A stretch of DNA of 64,000 nucleotides from JANLYC01 sp963750495 (GCA_963750495.1 CAVVQV010000004.1:930001-994000); one strand, 5' to 3'; positions 24,909-34,686 are shown, counted from the stretch's first letter. The notes: a model not told the origin generated them from the sequence alone. Numbers and translations: made by a program.

Positions 24909-26642
24909 CTAGGGCAACATCCAGGACAGCACGGTGGTCTGCAGGTAGACCAGCACGCACATGACCGCCAGGAACAGCACGCTCCAGCCCACGACCTTGC
25001 GGAAGATGTCGCCCTCCCGACCGGTCATCCCGACCGCCGCGGCGGCAATGGCCAGGTTCTGGGGCGAGATCATCTTGCCGAGCACACCGCCGGAGGAGTT
25101 CGACGCCGCCATCAGAGCCGGGTCGAGCCCGGTCTTGCCCGCCGCCGTGACCTGCAACGCGCCGAACAGGGAGTTCGACGACGTGTCCGACCCGGTGACC
25201 GCTACGCCCAGCCAGCCCAGCACGGGCGACAGGAGCGCGAAGGCGGAGCCGGTCTGCGCCATCCAGGTGCCGAGCGACGTGGTCTGCCCGGACGAGTTCA
25301 TCACGTAGGCGAGGCCGAGCACGGCCATCACGGTCACGATCGCGGCGGCCAGCTGGACGTAGGTCTTGACGTACGTGGTCACCGCGGTTCGCAGCGAGAT
25401 GCCGATGATCGGCATCGTGATCAGCCCCGAGATGATCATCAGCGTCCCTGCCGCGCCGAGCCAGTTCAGGTTGAACGTGGGAAGCGTGGACGGGTCGCCT
25501 CCCGCAGTCAGCAGATGCAGACCCGGCCACTGGAAGCTGGTGAAGAACGGCGAGTCCCCCAGCGCGGACTTCAGCGCCGGGATCTGCACGAGGCTGAACA
25601 CGGCGATGATCACGAGGTAAGGCGCGTAAGCCTTTGCCACCTCGCGCGCCGGGTCCGTCGTCGTCGCCTCCGGCCGGACCCCGGTCCTGGTGTCGCTGTC
25701 ACGTCCGTTTGCGACCCGTGCACCACCGACGGCTGCCCCACCGGCCGGCGAATCACCGGCCGGCGTACGAACCGAGCCGCCGGAGTCCGGCGCGGCGTCG
25801 ACCTCCTGGTAGGCCTCGACCGGCTGCCAGAAACGCAGCAGGACCACCACTGCCAGCGCACCGGCGAGCGCCGCGACGATGTCGGTCAGCGGCACCGAGA
25901 AGTACGTCGCCGTCAGCCATTGCGCGGCAGCGAAGGCGAAACCACACACGAGCGCGGGCAGCCAGACCTGCCGGAGCGCGCGACGCCCGTCGACGATGAA
26001 GACCAGTGCCAGCGGCACGAACAGCGCGAGGACCGGTGTCTGGTGGCCGACCAGTCCACCGAGCGTGTCGACCGGGAAGCCGGTGACCGTGCTCAATGTG
26101 GTGATCGGCACCGCCAGCGCGCCGAACGCGACGGGAGCCGTGTTGGCGACCAGCGCGACAGTCGCTGCCTTGATCGGCTGGAAGCCCAGCGCGATGAGCA
26201 TGACGCTTGTGATCGCAACGGGGGTACCGAAGCCGGCCAGCGCCTCGAGCAGGGCACCGAAGCAGAACGCGATGATGATGGCCTGGATGCGCATGTCGTC
26301 GCTGACCCGGCCGAACGAGCGTCGCAGCACGTCGAAGTGGCCGGTCTGGACCGTCATGTTGTAGACCCAGATGGCGTTGATGACGATCCACATGATGGGG
26401 AAGAAGCCGAAGGCTGCCCCCTGGCTGCCCGCCAGGAACGCCTGGTCGACCGGCATGTCGAAGCCTGCGATGGCGACCAGGAGCGCGGCTCCGAGCGCTG
26501 TCAGGCCGGAGATCCAAGCGGTGATGCGCAGTGCTCCGAGCATCACGAACAAGGTGGCGAGAGGGACGGCCGCGACCAGGGCCGAGGCGGTGAGCGAACC
26601 GCCGATCGACTCGATGTCCGGCTGATAGGTGGCCAGCAACAT
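24909..26642 (-). CDS. lctP: L-lactate permease family transporter
   Basis: 577 residues with about 14 hydrophobic segments. Family marks include WIVINAIWVYNMTVQTGHFD, FCFGALLEALAGFGTPVAIT and SPVLGWLGVAVTGSDTSSNSLF. A hydrophilic Gly/Ser/Thr-rich insertion of about 60 residues interrupts the middle. LctP carriers import lactate or glycolate with protons. A GlcD-like FAD oxidase gene two positions upstream on the same strand points to lactate or glycolate oxidation. A GCCCTA-CCGC-TAGGGC hairpin covers its stop codon. Confidence 0.93.
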   Translation of the reverse strand: MLLATYQPDIESIGGSLTASALVAAVPLATLFVMLGALRITAWISGLTALGAALLVAIAGFDMPVDQAFLAGSQGAAFGFFPIMWIVINAIWVYNMTVQTGHFDVLRRSFGRVSDDMRIQAIIIAFCFGALLEALAGFGTPVAITSVMLIALGFQPIKAATVALVANTAPVAFGALAVPITTLSTVTGFPVDTLGGLVGHQTPVLALFVPLALVFIVDGRRALRQVWLPALVCGFAFAAAQWLTATYFSVPLTDIVAALAGALAVVVLLRFWQPVEAYQEVDAAPDSGGSVRTPAGDSPAGGAAVGGARVANGRDSDTRTGVRPEATTTDPAREVAKAYAPYLVIIAVFSLVQIPALKSALGDSPFFTSFQWPGLHLLTAGGDPSTLPTFNLNWLGAAGTLMIISGLITMPIIGISLRTAVTTYVKTYVQLAAAIVTVMAVLGLAYVMNSSGQTTSLGTWMAQTGSAFALLSPVLGWLGVAVTGSDTSSNSLFGALQVTAAGKTGLDPALMAASNSSGGVLGKMISPQNLAIAAAAVGMTGREGDIFRKVVGWSVLFLAVMCVLVYLQTTVLSWMLP

Positions 26643-26733
26643 GACGCGCTCCTGGGTGCGAGTGAGCGGGTGCGAACAGTCGCACGGTACCCAGGTCCGA
26701 CGCGTCCCGCCACGCGAGCGCGGGCGCAGCCGG

Positions 26734-27264
26734 TCAGGTCCAGAGGGTCGTCAGCTTGGTCACGGTCTTCCAGTCCCGGGCGGTTCCCACCGTGTCGAGG
26801 ATCTTCTCCATCCGCGTGTTGGTCAGCTTCGGCCGATCGGACGCAAGCCACAGATGAGCCTCGCGGCCGACGACGACGGCGCATTCGTCAGGCTCGTCCC
26901 AGGCCGTCAGCGCCGAGCTCGCCCGTGCCTGCGGTTCGTCCCGCAGGAAGGCCACGTAGTGGCGGGGGCTGCCCTTCAGCGGTGCGGCGAGCTCTGCACC
27001 CGCGGCGTGGGCGGCAGCGAGCTGTGCCGGCGTCCGGACGAGGGCCGGCACATCGAAGTCGAGCCACTCGAGGAGCAGCGCCTCGAGCCGCTTCTCCACC
27101 GCTGCCGTCGTACGGAGCCGCGTGGCCACCTTGACGTTCCCGCTCGCGATGTACGTCTCGACCTCGGTGAAGCCGCTCTGCTCGAGGCGCTCGCGCAGCG
27201 CAGCCATCTTGACCATCCGCCCGCCCACGTTCACGGCGCGCAGGAAGGCGACGTACGCCGGCAT
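26734..27264 (-). CDS. DUF1697 protein
   Basis: 176 residues. Hallmark N-terminus YVAFLRAVNVGGRMVKMAALRE, then VETYIASGNVKV and the C-terminal LTNTRMEKILDTVGTARDWKTVTKL, typical of DUF1697, a ferredoxin-like fold of unknown function. The ATG shares one base with the upstream FAD-oxidase stop (TGATG), so translation is coupled. Confidence 0.92.
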   Translation of the reverse strand: MPAYVAFLRAVNVGGRMVKMAALRERLEQSGFTEVETYIASGNVKVATRLRTTAAVEKRLEALLLEWLDFDVPALVRTPAQLAAAHAAGAELAAPLKGSPRHYVAFLRDEPQARASSALTAWDEPDECAVVVGREAHLWLASDRPKLTNTRMEKILDTVGTARDWKTVTKLTTLWT

Positions 27265-28682
27265 CAGTCCAGACCAGCGGGGTCCAGCGCGAAGACCTTG
27301 CCGGGGTTGAGGATCGAGAGCGGGTCGAGCGCCTTCTTGATGTCGCGGTGCACCCGCAGGGAAAGCTCGCCGATCTCACGCTCCAGCAGCGCCATCTTCA
27401 GCACGCCCACGCCGTGCTCGCCGGTGATCGTGCCCCCGAGCTCGAGGCTGATCACCATGATGTCGTCGAACGCCTGCTTGGCCCGAGCCACCTGGTCGGC
27501 GTCCTGGCCGTCGAAGACGACGGTCGGGTGGAAGTTCCCGTCGCCGGCGTGGCCGACCACGCCGATGGTGAGCCCACACTCGGCCGACACCTGCTCGATC
27601 CGCTCGACCAGCTCGGCCAGCCGCGTGCGCGGGACGCACACGTCGTCGATCATCGTGGTGCCGAGCTTCTCGAAGGCGGTCAACACCTCACGCCGGGCGG
27701 CGAGCAGCAGGTCACCCTCGGCCGGGTCGTCGGCGACCGCGATCTCGATGGCTCCAGCCTCCTCGAGCACCTTGGCGATCGTGGCGATCTCGTCGGCCGC
27801 GCGCTCTCCGCCGGCGTCTGACTGTGCCAGCACGAGTGCGCCCGCCTCGGGGGCGATGCCCATGTTGAACGCCTCGTTGACGGCGTGCACGCTCACCTTG
27901 TCCATGAACTCCAGCAGTGACGGGACCACGCCGCACCGCACCACGCGCGAGACCGCCTCGGCCGCAGTGGCAGCCGAGTCGTAGACCGCGGCCACCGTGA
28001 GCGGACGCTCGGTGGCCGGCCGCAGCAGCAGCGTGATCTCGGTGATGACGCCGAGCGTGCCCTCGCTGCCCACGAACAGCCGCGTGAGGTCGTACCCGGC
28101 GACGCCCTTGACGGTGCGCCGGCCGGTACGCAGGACCTGACCGTCGGCCAGCACCACTTCGAGCCCGAGGACGTAGTCGGTCGTGACGCCGTACTTGACG
28201 CAGCAGAGGCCACCGGAGTTGGTCGACACGTTGCCCCCGATGGAGCAGAACTCCCAGCTCGACGGGTCAGGCGGGTAGAAGAGCCCGTCCTCGGCCACCC
28301 GGCGGGAGAGGTCGGCGTTGTAGATCCCGGGCTGGGTCACCACGACGCGGTTCGCCGCATCGACCTCGAGCACCTCGTTCATCTTCTCCAGGCTCAGCAG
28401 GATGCAGCCGTCGACGGCGTTCGCGGCCCCGGACAGGCCGCTGCGGGCGCCCTGCGGGACGACCGGGACCAGGTGCTCGGTAGCGACCCGCATCACGTGC
28501 TGGACCTCTTCGGTCGACCGGGCGTGGACCAGGGCGAGCGCCTTGCCGGCCGCGCAGTACATGGCCCGGTCGACGCTGTAGGACTGGAGCACGTCGTCGT
28601 CGATCACGACTGACCCGCTGGGCAGACCACCCTTCAACGCATCGATGACGACCGAGCTGTCCACAACGGCAGTTGTCCTCAT
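27264..28682 (-). CDS. FAD-binding oxidase, GlcD/D-lactate dehydrogenase family
   Basis: 472 residues. FAD_binding_4 domain: VVPQGARSGLSGAANAVDG, SSWEFCSIGGNVSTNSGGLCCVKYGVT, GVAGYDLTRLFVGSEGTLGVIT. The C-terminal FAD-oxidase domain has VVGHAGDGNFHPTVVF with active-site His and ITGEHGVGVLKM, and NPGKVFALDP at the end. Members oxidise glycolate or D-lactate. Lactate permease and a monocarboxylate symporter lie on both sides, favouring lactate or glycolate as substrate; no separate iron-sulfur subunit gene is present. Confidence 0.92.
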   Translation of the reverse strand: MRTTAVVDSSVVIDALKGGLPSGSVVIDDDVLQSYSVDRAMYCAAGKALALVHARSTEEVQHVMRVATEHLVPVVPQGARSGLSGAANAVDGCILLSLEKMNEVLEVDAANRVVVTQPGIYNADLSRRVAEDGLFYPPDPSSWEFCSIGGNVSTNSGGLCCVKYGVTTDYVLGLEVVLADGQVLRTGRRTVKGVAGYDLTRLFVGSEGTLGVITEITLLLRPATERPLTVAAVYDSAATAAEAVSRVVRCGVVPSLLEFMDKVSVHAVNEAFNMGIAPEAGALVLAQSDAGGERAADEIATIAKVLEEAGAIEIAVADDPAEGDLLLAARREVLTAFEKLGTTMIDDVCVPRTRLAELVERIEQVSAECGLTIGVVGHAGDGNFHPTVVFDGQDADQVARAKQAFDDIMVISLELGGTITGEHGVGVLKMALLEREIGELSLRVHRDIKKALDPLSILNPGKVFALDPAGLD

Positions 28683-28837
28683 CTCTTCACCATACGACGG
28701 TTCGGGCCGTCGCGACGGCGGCCGGCGACGCCGTTCCGGCAGGGCACCGGTGGCGAACCCGGCACGAGACGACTAAGTTGTCGCACTGTTCGGGTTCGGC
28801 CAACGCGAACACCCTGCCTGCCACCCCAGGAGGACTG

Positions 28838-29071
28838 ATGTCCACGGACCGCCACCGCCTGCCCACGCCCACACTGGTCACAGCGGGGATTCTTCTCGCG
28901 ATCCCTGTCCTGGCACTGATGATCGTGCCCGTCTACGCGAGCGAGGACCCCGCCCTGTGGGGCTTCCCGTTCTTCTACTGGTACCAGTTCGCGTGGGTGT
29001 TCCTCGCCTCCGGTTTCACCTTCAGTGCCTTCAAGGTGATCGAGAAGGCGCGCGGCGGTGATGGGCGATGA
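28838..29071 (+). CDS. DUF3311 small membrane protein (symporter partner)
   Basis: 77 residues from the ATG at 28838 behind CCAGGAGGAC. Two membrane segments (LVTAGILLAIPVLALMIVPV and YQFAWVFLASGFTFSAF) joined by EDPALWGFPFFYWYQF, the DUF3311 core. DUF3311 genes precede SSS-family symporters in many actinobacteria and are presumed small subunits. The stop overlaps the next start (ATGA). Confidence 0.93.
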   Translation: MSTDRHRLPTPTLVTAGILLAIPVLALMIVPVYASEDPALWGFPFFYWYQFAWVFLASGFTFSAFKVIEKARGGDGR

Positions 29072-30810
29072 GCGGCCACACCACGGTGCTGGACGACCAG
29101 CAGCTGCTCGCCGCCAACATCGACGGCGTCGCCCTGAGCGTGCTGATCTTCTTCTTCGTCGTCGTCACGATCGGCGGCTTCTACGCCGCCCAGTGGCGTC
29201 GACCCGACAACATGGCCTCGCTGAACGAGTGGGGCCTCGGTGGCCGCGGCTTCGGGACTGTCACCACCTGGTTCCTGCTGGGCGGCGATCTCTACACGGC
29301 GTACACGTTCGTCGCCGTGCCGGCCGCCATGTACGCGACCGGGGCCGTCAGCGGGTTCTTCGCCGTGCCCTACACGATCGTGGTCTATCCGCTCATCTTC
29401 ATCTTCATGCCGCGTCTGTGGTCGGTGGCGCACGCCAAGGGCTACGTGACCCCGGCCGACTTCATCCGTGGGCGCTACGACTCCCGCAGCCTGTCGCTCG
29501 CCGTCGCTGTGACCGGCATCCTCGCCACGATGCCCTACATCGCCCTGCAGCTGGTCGGTATCGAGGCCGTCCTCGACACGATCGGGCTGGGGGCAGAGGG
29601 CAGCTGGTTCATCCGTGACCTGCCGCTGTTCATCGCGTTCGCCGTGCTCGCTGCATTCACCTACTCGTCCGGGCTACGGGCACCGGCGCTGATCGCCTTC
29701 ATCAAGGACACGCTGATCTACCTCGTGATCGTGGTCGCGATCATCTGGGTGGCCGTGCACTTCGGCTTCGGCGACGTGTTCAGCGCGGCGAAGGAGAAGA
29801 TGAACACCCCGAACGCGACCGGCGCCCCGACCGGCATCTTCGTGCCTGGTAACGGGCCGGTCGGCTACTGGGCATATGCCTCACTGGCGTTCGGCTCGGC
29901 GCTGGCGCTGTTCATGTACCCGCACTCGATGACCGCTGTGCTGTCGGGCAAGAGCCGCAACACCATCCGCCGCAACGCGTCGATCCTGCCGGCGTACTCG
30001 CTGCTGCTCGGCCTGCTCGCCCTGCTCGGGTTCGCGGCCATCGCGGCGCAGACGTCGGTGTTCGGCCAGGACGGTACGGCGAACGCGCAGCTGGCCGTGC
30101 CCCACCTTTTCCGCGACAACTTCCCGAGCTGGTTCGCGGGCGTCGCCTACTCTGCGATCGCGATCGGCGCGCTGGTCCCCTCGGCCATCATGGCCATCGC
30201 GGCAGCCAACCTCTTCACCCGCAACATCTACAAGGAGTTCATCAAGAAGGACGCCACCCACGCCGAGGAGGCTCAGGCGTCGAAGATCACGTCCCTCGTG
30301 GTGAAGTTCGGTGCGTTGCTCTTCGTGCTCGGCCTCGACAAGCAGAACGCGATCAACATGCAATTGCTCGGAGGGGTCTGGATCCTGCAGACGTTCCTGG
30401 CGATCGTGGCCGGGCTGTACACCCGGTGGTTCCACAAGTGGGCGCTGCTCGCCGGCTGGGCCGCCGGCATGGTCTACGGCACCATCGTGTCGTACCAGCA
30501 GAAGGTGCCGAACGTCTCGGTGAAGCTGGTCGACGGCACCCCCACGCCCATCGCGAACGGCGAGCGCCACTTCGGTAGCTCGCTCGCGGTCTTCCCCTTC
30601 ACCGACACCAAGGTCTACATCGCGCTCACCGCACTGCTCCTCAACATCATCGTCGCGGTCGTGCTCACCCTGTTGCTGCGGGCTCTCAAGGCACCTGAGG
30701 GAACGGACCACACCGCTCCCGAGGACTACTACGCCGACTCCGGTGCCGCCCTGCCGAAGCCCGGTGAGCTCCTCGGCACGAGCTCGACGCCGGAGCCCGG
30801 CCCCGCCTGA
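29068..30810 (+). CDS. Sodium:solute symporter, monocarboxylate (MctP-like) type
   Basis: 580 residues, about 13 membrane segments. SSS signatures: LNEWGLGGRGFGTVTTWFLLGGD, YVTPADFIRGRYDSRSL, AFTYSSGLRAPALIAFIKD, AIAIGALVPSAIMAIAAANLFTRNIYKEF (quoted as landmarks in parts). A hydrophilic acidic tail ends the protein. Homologues such as MctP take up lactate, pyruvate and short-chain acids. It is coupled to DUF3311 and faces the GlcD-like oxidase, so this is probably the second lactate or monocarboxylate importer of the region. Confidence 0.92.
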   Translation: MSGHTTVLDDQQLLAANIDGVALSVLIFFFVVVTIGGFYAAQWRRPDNMASLNEWGLGGRGFGTVTTWFLLGGDLYTAYTFVAVPAAMYATGAVSGFFAVPYTIVVYPLIFIFMPRLWSVAHAKGYVTPADFIRGRYDSRSLSLAVAVTGILATMPYIALQLVGIEAVLDTIGLGAEGSWFIRDLPLFIAFAVLAAFTYSSGLRAPALIAFIKDTLIYLVIVVAIIWVAVHFGFGDVFSAAKEKMNTPNATGAPTGIFVPGNGPVGYWAYASLAFGSALALFMYPHSMTAVLSGKSRNTIRRNASILPAYSLLLGLLALLGFAAIAAQTSVFGQDGTANAQLAVPHLFRDNFPSWFAGVAYSAIAIGALVPSAIMAIAAANLFTRNIYKEFIKKDATHAEEAQASKITSLVVKFGALLFVLGLDKQNAINMQLLGGVWILQTFLAIVAGLYTRWFHKWALLAGWAAGMVYGTIVSYQQKVPNVSVKLVDGTPTPIANGERHFGSSLAVFPFTDTKVYIALTALLLNIIVAVVLTLLLRALKAPEGTDHTAPEDYYADSGAALPKPGELLGTSSTPEPGPA

Positions 30811-30814
30811 CAAT

Positions 30815-30851
30815 CGAAGACCCCCCGGCCGGGAGGGCTGGGGGGTCTTCG
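30815..30851. terminator. Bidirectional terminator between the symporter and hppD
   Basis: CGAAGACCCCCC (30815-30826) pairs with GGGGGGTCTTCG (30840-30851), a perfect 12-base stem around GGCCGGGAGGGCT. It lies between two convergent genes, 5 bases after one stop and 13 before the other, so it can end both transcripts. Confidence 0.88.
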
Positions 30852-30863
30852 CGGACGGGTATG

Positions 30864-32063
30864 TCAGAGGTTTCCGCGGGCTTCCTGCTCGCGCTCGATC
30901 GCCTCGAACAGGGCCTTGAAGTTGCCCTTGCCGAAGCCGAGTGACCCATGGCGCTCGATCAGCTCGAAGAAAACCGTGGGGCGGTCGCCGATCGGCCGGG
31001 TGAAGATCTGCAGCAGGTAGCCGTCCTCGTCACGGTCGACCAGGATGCCCCGTGACTGCAGCTCCTCGATCGACGTACGGACCTCACCGATGCGCGCTCG
31101 CAGCTCGGGGTCCTCGTAGTACGAGTCGGGCGTGGCGAGGAACTCGACACCTTGGGCCCGCATCGCGTCGACGGTCGCCAGGATGTCGTTGGTCGCCAGC
31201 GCCAGGTGCTGGGCACCGGGGCCCTGGTAGAACTCGAGAAACTCGTCGATCTGGCTCTTCTTCTTCGCCACGGCCGGCTCGTTGAGCGGGAACTTGACCC
31301 GGTGGTTGCCGTTGGCGACGACCTTGCTCATCAGCGCGGAGTAGTCGGTGGCGATGTCGTCGCCGATGAACTCGGCCATGTTCACGAAGCCCATCACGCG
31401 GTTGTAGAAGTCGACCCACTCGTCCATCTTGCCGAGCTCGACGTTGCCGACGACGTGGTCGAGCGCCTGGAACAACCGCCTCGGCGCACCGGCTGGCCGC
31501 GTGACGGTCGTTGTGCTCGGCACGAAACCGGGCAGGTACGGACCGTCGTAGCGCGAGCGGTCGACCAGGGTGTGGCGGGTCTCGCCGTACGCCGCGATCG
31601 CGGCGATACGGACGGTGCCGTGCTCGTCGCTGACGTCCTCGGCCTCCTGCACGATCGTGGCACCCATCTCACGGGCCCGAGCGATGCACTTGTCGACGTC
31701 GGGCACCTCGAGGGCGATGTCGCTCACGCCGTCGCCGTGGGCACGGTGGTGGTCGAGCAGCGGGCTGTCCGGCGAGACGCCACCCTTGACGACGAACCGG
31801 CAGGAGCCGCTCTTGAGCACGAACGCCTTGTGGTCGCGGTTGCCGGTCTCGGGGCCGCTGTAGGCGACGAGGTCCATCCCGAACGCGGACTGGTAGTAGT
31901 GGGCCACCTGGGTGGCGTTGCCCACGATGAACACGATGGCGTCCCAGCCGGTGACCGGGAACGGGTCCTTGTCCTCGTCGTACTCGACGAGACCGACGAG
32001 CTGCTTGAGCTGCTCGAGGGTGAGGTCGGCCTGAAGCTCTTGCGGGGTCAGCGTTTCACTCAT
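30864..32063 (-). CDS. hppD: 4-hydroxyphenylpyruvate dioxygenase
   Basis: 399 residues from the ATG at 32063 (MSETLTPQELQADLTLEQLK). Two VOC-type halves: WDAIVFIVGNATQVAHYYQ in the first, and the iron ligands in the second: His in LFQALDHVVGNV, His in AQHLALATNDI and Glu in VFFELIERHG. The C-terminal GFGKGNFKALFEAIEREQ closes the active site. It converts 4-hydroxyphenylpyruvate to homogentisate in tyrosine breakdown. The divergent Lrp/AsnC gene is its likely regulator; other homogentisate genes are not in the window. Confidence 0.97.
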   Translation of the reverse strand: MSETLTPQELQADLTLEQLKQLVGLVEYDEDKDPFPVTGWDAIVFIVGNATQVAHYYQSAFGMDLVAYSGPETGNRDHKAFVLKSGSCRFVVKGGVSPDSPLLDHHRAHGDGVSDIALEVPDVDKCIARAREMGATIVQEAEDVSDEHGTVRIAAIAAYGETRHTLVDRSRYDGPYLPGFVPSTTTVTRPAGAPRRLFQALDHVVGNVELGKMDEWVDFYNRVMGFVNMAEFIGDDIATDYSALMSKVVANGNHRVKFPLNEPAVAKKKSQIDEFLEFYQGPGAQHLALATNDILATVDAMRAQGVEFLATPDSYYEDPELRARIGEVRTSIEELQSRGILVDRDEDGYLLQIFTRPIGDRPTVFFELIERHGSLGFGKGNFKALFEAIEREQEARGNL

Positions 32064-32124
32064 GCCTGGCATCATCGTCTGGGTACACATTCTGCGCAAG
32101 GGATCGACGTGGAAGTAGTCAATC

Positions 32125-32161
32125 TGCACAGAGTATGTCGCGATCTTCGCTATCGTGTGCA
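32125..32161. promoter_or_regulatory. Candidate Lrp-type operator between hppD and the regulator gene
   Basis: TGCACA (32125-32130) and TGTGCA (32156-32161) form an inverted repeat with a 25-base AT-richer centre in the 136-base divergent promoter. Lrp/AsnC proteins recognise weakly palindromic, spaced sites, and AsnC-type regulators of hppD are common, but this site is inferred only from position. Confidence 0.35.
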
Positions 32162-32199
32162 CAGCCTGACCAGCAATCGGATCCGTAGGGGAGGCTCGG

Positions 32200-32670
32200 A
32201 TGGCGATCGACCAGCTCGATGCGGCGCTCGTGCAGCTGTTCGCGGAGGAGCCACGTATCGGCGTGCTCGAGGCGTCCCGCCGGCTCGGGGTCGCCCGGGG
32301 CACGGTCCAGGCCCGGCTCGAACGGCTCGAGAGCTCCGGTGTCGTCCGGTCCTGGGGGCCCGAGCTCGACCCGGCCGCGCTCGGCTACCCCGTCACCGCT
32401 TTCGTCACCCTGGAGATCAGGCAGAGCGGCGGCCATGACCCGGTGCGCGACCACCTCGTGCTGATCCCCGAGGTGCTCGAGGTCCACACGGTGACCGGCC
32501 CGGGCGATCTTTGGTGCCGCGTGGTGGCGCGGGACAACACCGACCTGCAGCGCGTGCTCGACAAGGTCGTGGCATACCCGGGGATCGAACGGTCGGCCAC
32601 GATGATCGCGCTGGCCGACCAGATTCCCCACCGGGTCCTCCCCCTGGTCGCCGCCGCGGTCCAGGACTGA
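32200..32670 (+). CDS. Lrp/AsnC-family transcriptional regulator
   Basis: 156 residues. N-terminal HTH (residues 4-60: IDQLDAALVQLFAEEPRIGV, ASRRLGVARGTVQARLERL) and C-terminal RAM/AsnC ligand-binding domain (VTAFVTLEIRQ, VLEVHTVTGPGDLWCRVVARD, TMIALADQIPHRVLP). Divergent from hppD, so probably a sensor of an aromatic amino-acid metabolite that controls it. Confidence 0.93.
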   Translation: MAIDQLDAALVQLFAEEPRIGVLEASRRLGVARGTVQARLERLESSGVVRSWGPELDPAALGYPVTAFVTLEIRQSGGHDPVRDHLVLIPEVLEVHTVTGPGDLWCRVVARDNTDLQRVLDKVVAYPGIERSATMIALADQIPHRVLPLVAAAVQD

Positions 32671-32673
32671 GGA

Positions 32674-34437
32674 TCAGGTACGCCGTTTGGCCGCCCACGC
32701 GCGGAGCGTGTCGATGCGCTGCGCGAGCTCCTCGCTGGTCGCCACTGCGGCCGGCGGTCCACCACAGGCGCGGCGCAGCTCGGCGTGGATCACCCCGTGC
32801 GGGGAGCCGGACCGGTGGTGCCAGGCGGCCACGAGGCCGTTGAGCTCCTTGCGGAGCCCGGCCAGCCGCCCGTGCGCGGAGGGCTCGACCGCGCGGTGCC
32901 GGCCCGTGCGCTTGTTCTCCTTCATCCGCTCGGACTGCCGGTGTGCGAGCAGGTCGCGCACCTGGTCGGGCTCGAGCAGGCCCGGGATGCCCAGGAAGTC
33001 CATCTCCTCGTCACTGCCTACGGCGACGTGACCCTCGTGCCCGAACTCGCCGCCGTCGAAGACGACGCGGTCGAACGACGCCTGGCTCGACAGCGCCGCG
33101 AAGCTGGCTTGCTCGTCGGACACCGCGGGATCGGCCTGCTGCGCCTGAGCCAGCAGCTCGTCCTCGGCCGCGAAGATGTCGTCCTCGTCGCGGATGGGCC
33201 GGCCGAGCACGTGGTCGCGCTGGAGCTCCATGCCTGCCGCCAGGCCGAGCAACGGTGCCACGGATGGCACGAACACCGACGCGGTCTCGCCCCGGCGTCG
33301 CGCCCGCACGAATCGCCCGATCGCCTGCGCGAAGAACAACGGGGTCGCGGTGGTGGTGGCGTAGACGCCTACACAGACCCGGGGGACGTCGACACCCTCG
33401 GACACCATCCGAACGGCGACCATCCACCGCGACTCGCCGGCGCTGAAGGCCGAGATCTTCTTGCTGGACGCCTTCTCGTCCGACAGCACCAGCGTGGGCT
33501 TCTCGCCGCTGATCCTGGCCAACAGGGCCGCATAGGCGCGGGCCGAGTCCTGGTCGGTGGCGATCACGAGGCCACCTGCATCGGGAACGTGGCGGCGTAC
33601 CTCGCTCAGCCGGCGGTCCGCCGCCTCGATCACGGCGGGCACCCACGCCCCGTTGACGTCGAGCGCGGTGCGCAGCGCCTGGGCAGTCTGGTCCTTCGTC
33701 AGCGGTTCACCGAGACGGGCCGAGATCTCGTCACCGGCCCGGGTGCGCCATTGGAGCTGGCCGGAGTACGCCATGAACAGCACGGGTCGCACGACGTGGT
33801 CGGCGAGCGCCTCGGCGTAGCCGTACGTGTAGTCCGCGGCACTGCGCGGGACGCCCTCGTCATCGGGGGCGTAGCTCACGAACGGGATCGGGTTGATGTC
33901 GGACCGGAACGGGGTGCCGGTCAACGAGAGCCGACGGGTGGCCGGCTCGAACGCCTCACGGATGGCGTCTCCCCAGGTCAGCGCGTCACCGGCATGGTGC
34001 ACCTCGTCGAGGATGACCAGGGTCCGGAACCGTTCGGTGCGCACGCGGAAGGCGAGCGGGTTGATCGCCACTCCGGCATACGTCACCGCGACGCCGACGT
34101 AGTCCTTGCTGGTCTTGCCCTGGGTCGGGGAGTACGCCGGGTCGATCGCCAGGCCCACCTTGGCGGCAGCCTCGGCCCACTGCACCTTGAGGTGCTCCGT
34201 CGGCGCCACGACCGTGATCCGGTCGATGATGCGCCGGTCCATGAGCTCAGCCGCGATCGTGAGCGCGAAGGTCGTCTTGCCCGCCCCCGGCGTCGCGACC
34301 GCCAGGAAGTCACGATGCAGCGCGGACAGATACTTCTTCAACGCCTCCTGCTGCCAGGCCCGCAGCTTGGTGGCGGTGCCCCACGCGGCGCGGTCGGGGT
34401 AGGCCGGGCTCAGCGGCAACGGTGCGGGGCGTGACAC
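32674..34437 (-). CDS. DEAD/DEAH-box superfamily 2 helicase
   Basis: 587 residues from a GTG. Motif I ATPGAGKTT (48-56), motif II ILDEVHHAG, motif III SLTGTPFRS, and helicase-C motifs VRMVSEGVDVPRVCVGVYATTTAT and FAQAIGRFVRARRRG. The Q-like LRAWQQEAL precedes motif I. A C-terminal basic region (ENKRTGRHRAVEPSAHGRL) may bind nucleic acid. This actinobacterial family resembles the helicase module of restriction/repair enzymes (ResIII) but has no nuclease domain. Role unknown. Confidence 0.92.
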   Translation of the reverse strand: MSRPAPLPLSPAYPDRAAWGTATKLRAWQQEALKKYLSALHRDFLAVATPGAGKTTFALTIAAELMDRRIIDRITVVAPTEHLKVQWAEAAAKVGLAIDPAYSPTQGKTSKDYVGVAVTYAGVAINPLAFRVRTERFRTLVILDEVHHAGDALTWGDAIREAFEPATRRLSLTGTPFRSDINPIPFVSYAPDDEGVPRSAADYTYGYAEALADHVVRPVLFMAYSGQLQWRTRAGDEISARLGEPLTKDQTAQALRTALDVNGAWVPAVIEAADRRLSEVRRHVPDAGGLVIATDQDSARAYAALLARISGEKPTLVLSDEKASSKKISAFSAGESRWMVAVRMVSEGVDVPRVCVGVYATTTATPLFFAQAIGRFVRARRRGETASVFVPSVAPLLGLAAGMELQRDHVLGRPIRDEDDIFAAEDELLAQAQQADPAVSDEQASFAALSSQASFDRVVFDGGEFGHEGHVAVGSDEEMDFLGIPGLLEPDQVRDLLAHRQSERMKENKRTGRHRAVEPSAHGRLAGLRKELNGLVAAWHHRSGSPHGVIHAELRRACGGPPAAVATSEELAQRIDTLRAWAAKRRT

Positions 34438-34686
34438 GGCGGAGTCGGGAACCTCTCGATGCGGGGCGAACGAGTGGCACAGCCTACGTCGCCGCTCGGG
34501 CGTTCCGCGGCCGGACTCACGGGTTCAGGCGGGGCAGTCGGCGCCAGCCTGCCCGGGCTTGCTCACCGTGGCACAATGACCCGCGGCAGGACCCACCCCA
34601 CCCGGCCCGACCTCCTCGCCCCCGAGGACCGACCAGAGAGGCAGCCCCGACGGACGCGCGCCACATGCTCCAGCGGGGCGCACGCC

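Noticed and set aside
25515..27134. 539-codon open frame antisense to the lactate permease
   Set aside because: Charged low-complexity shadow of a membrane protein gene.
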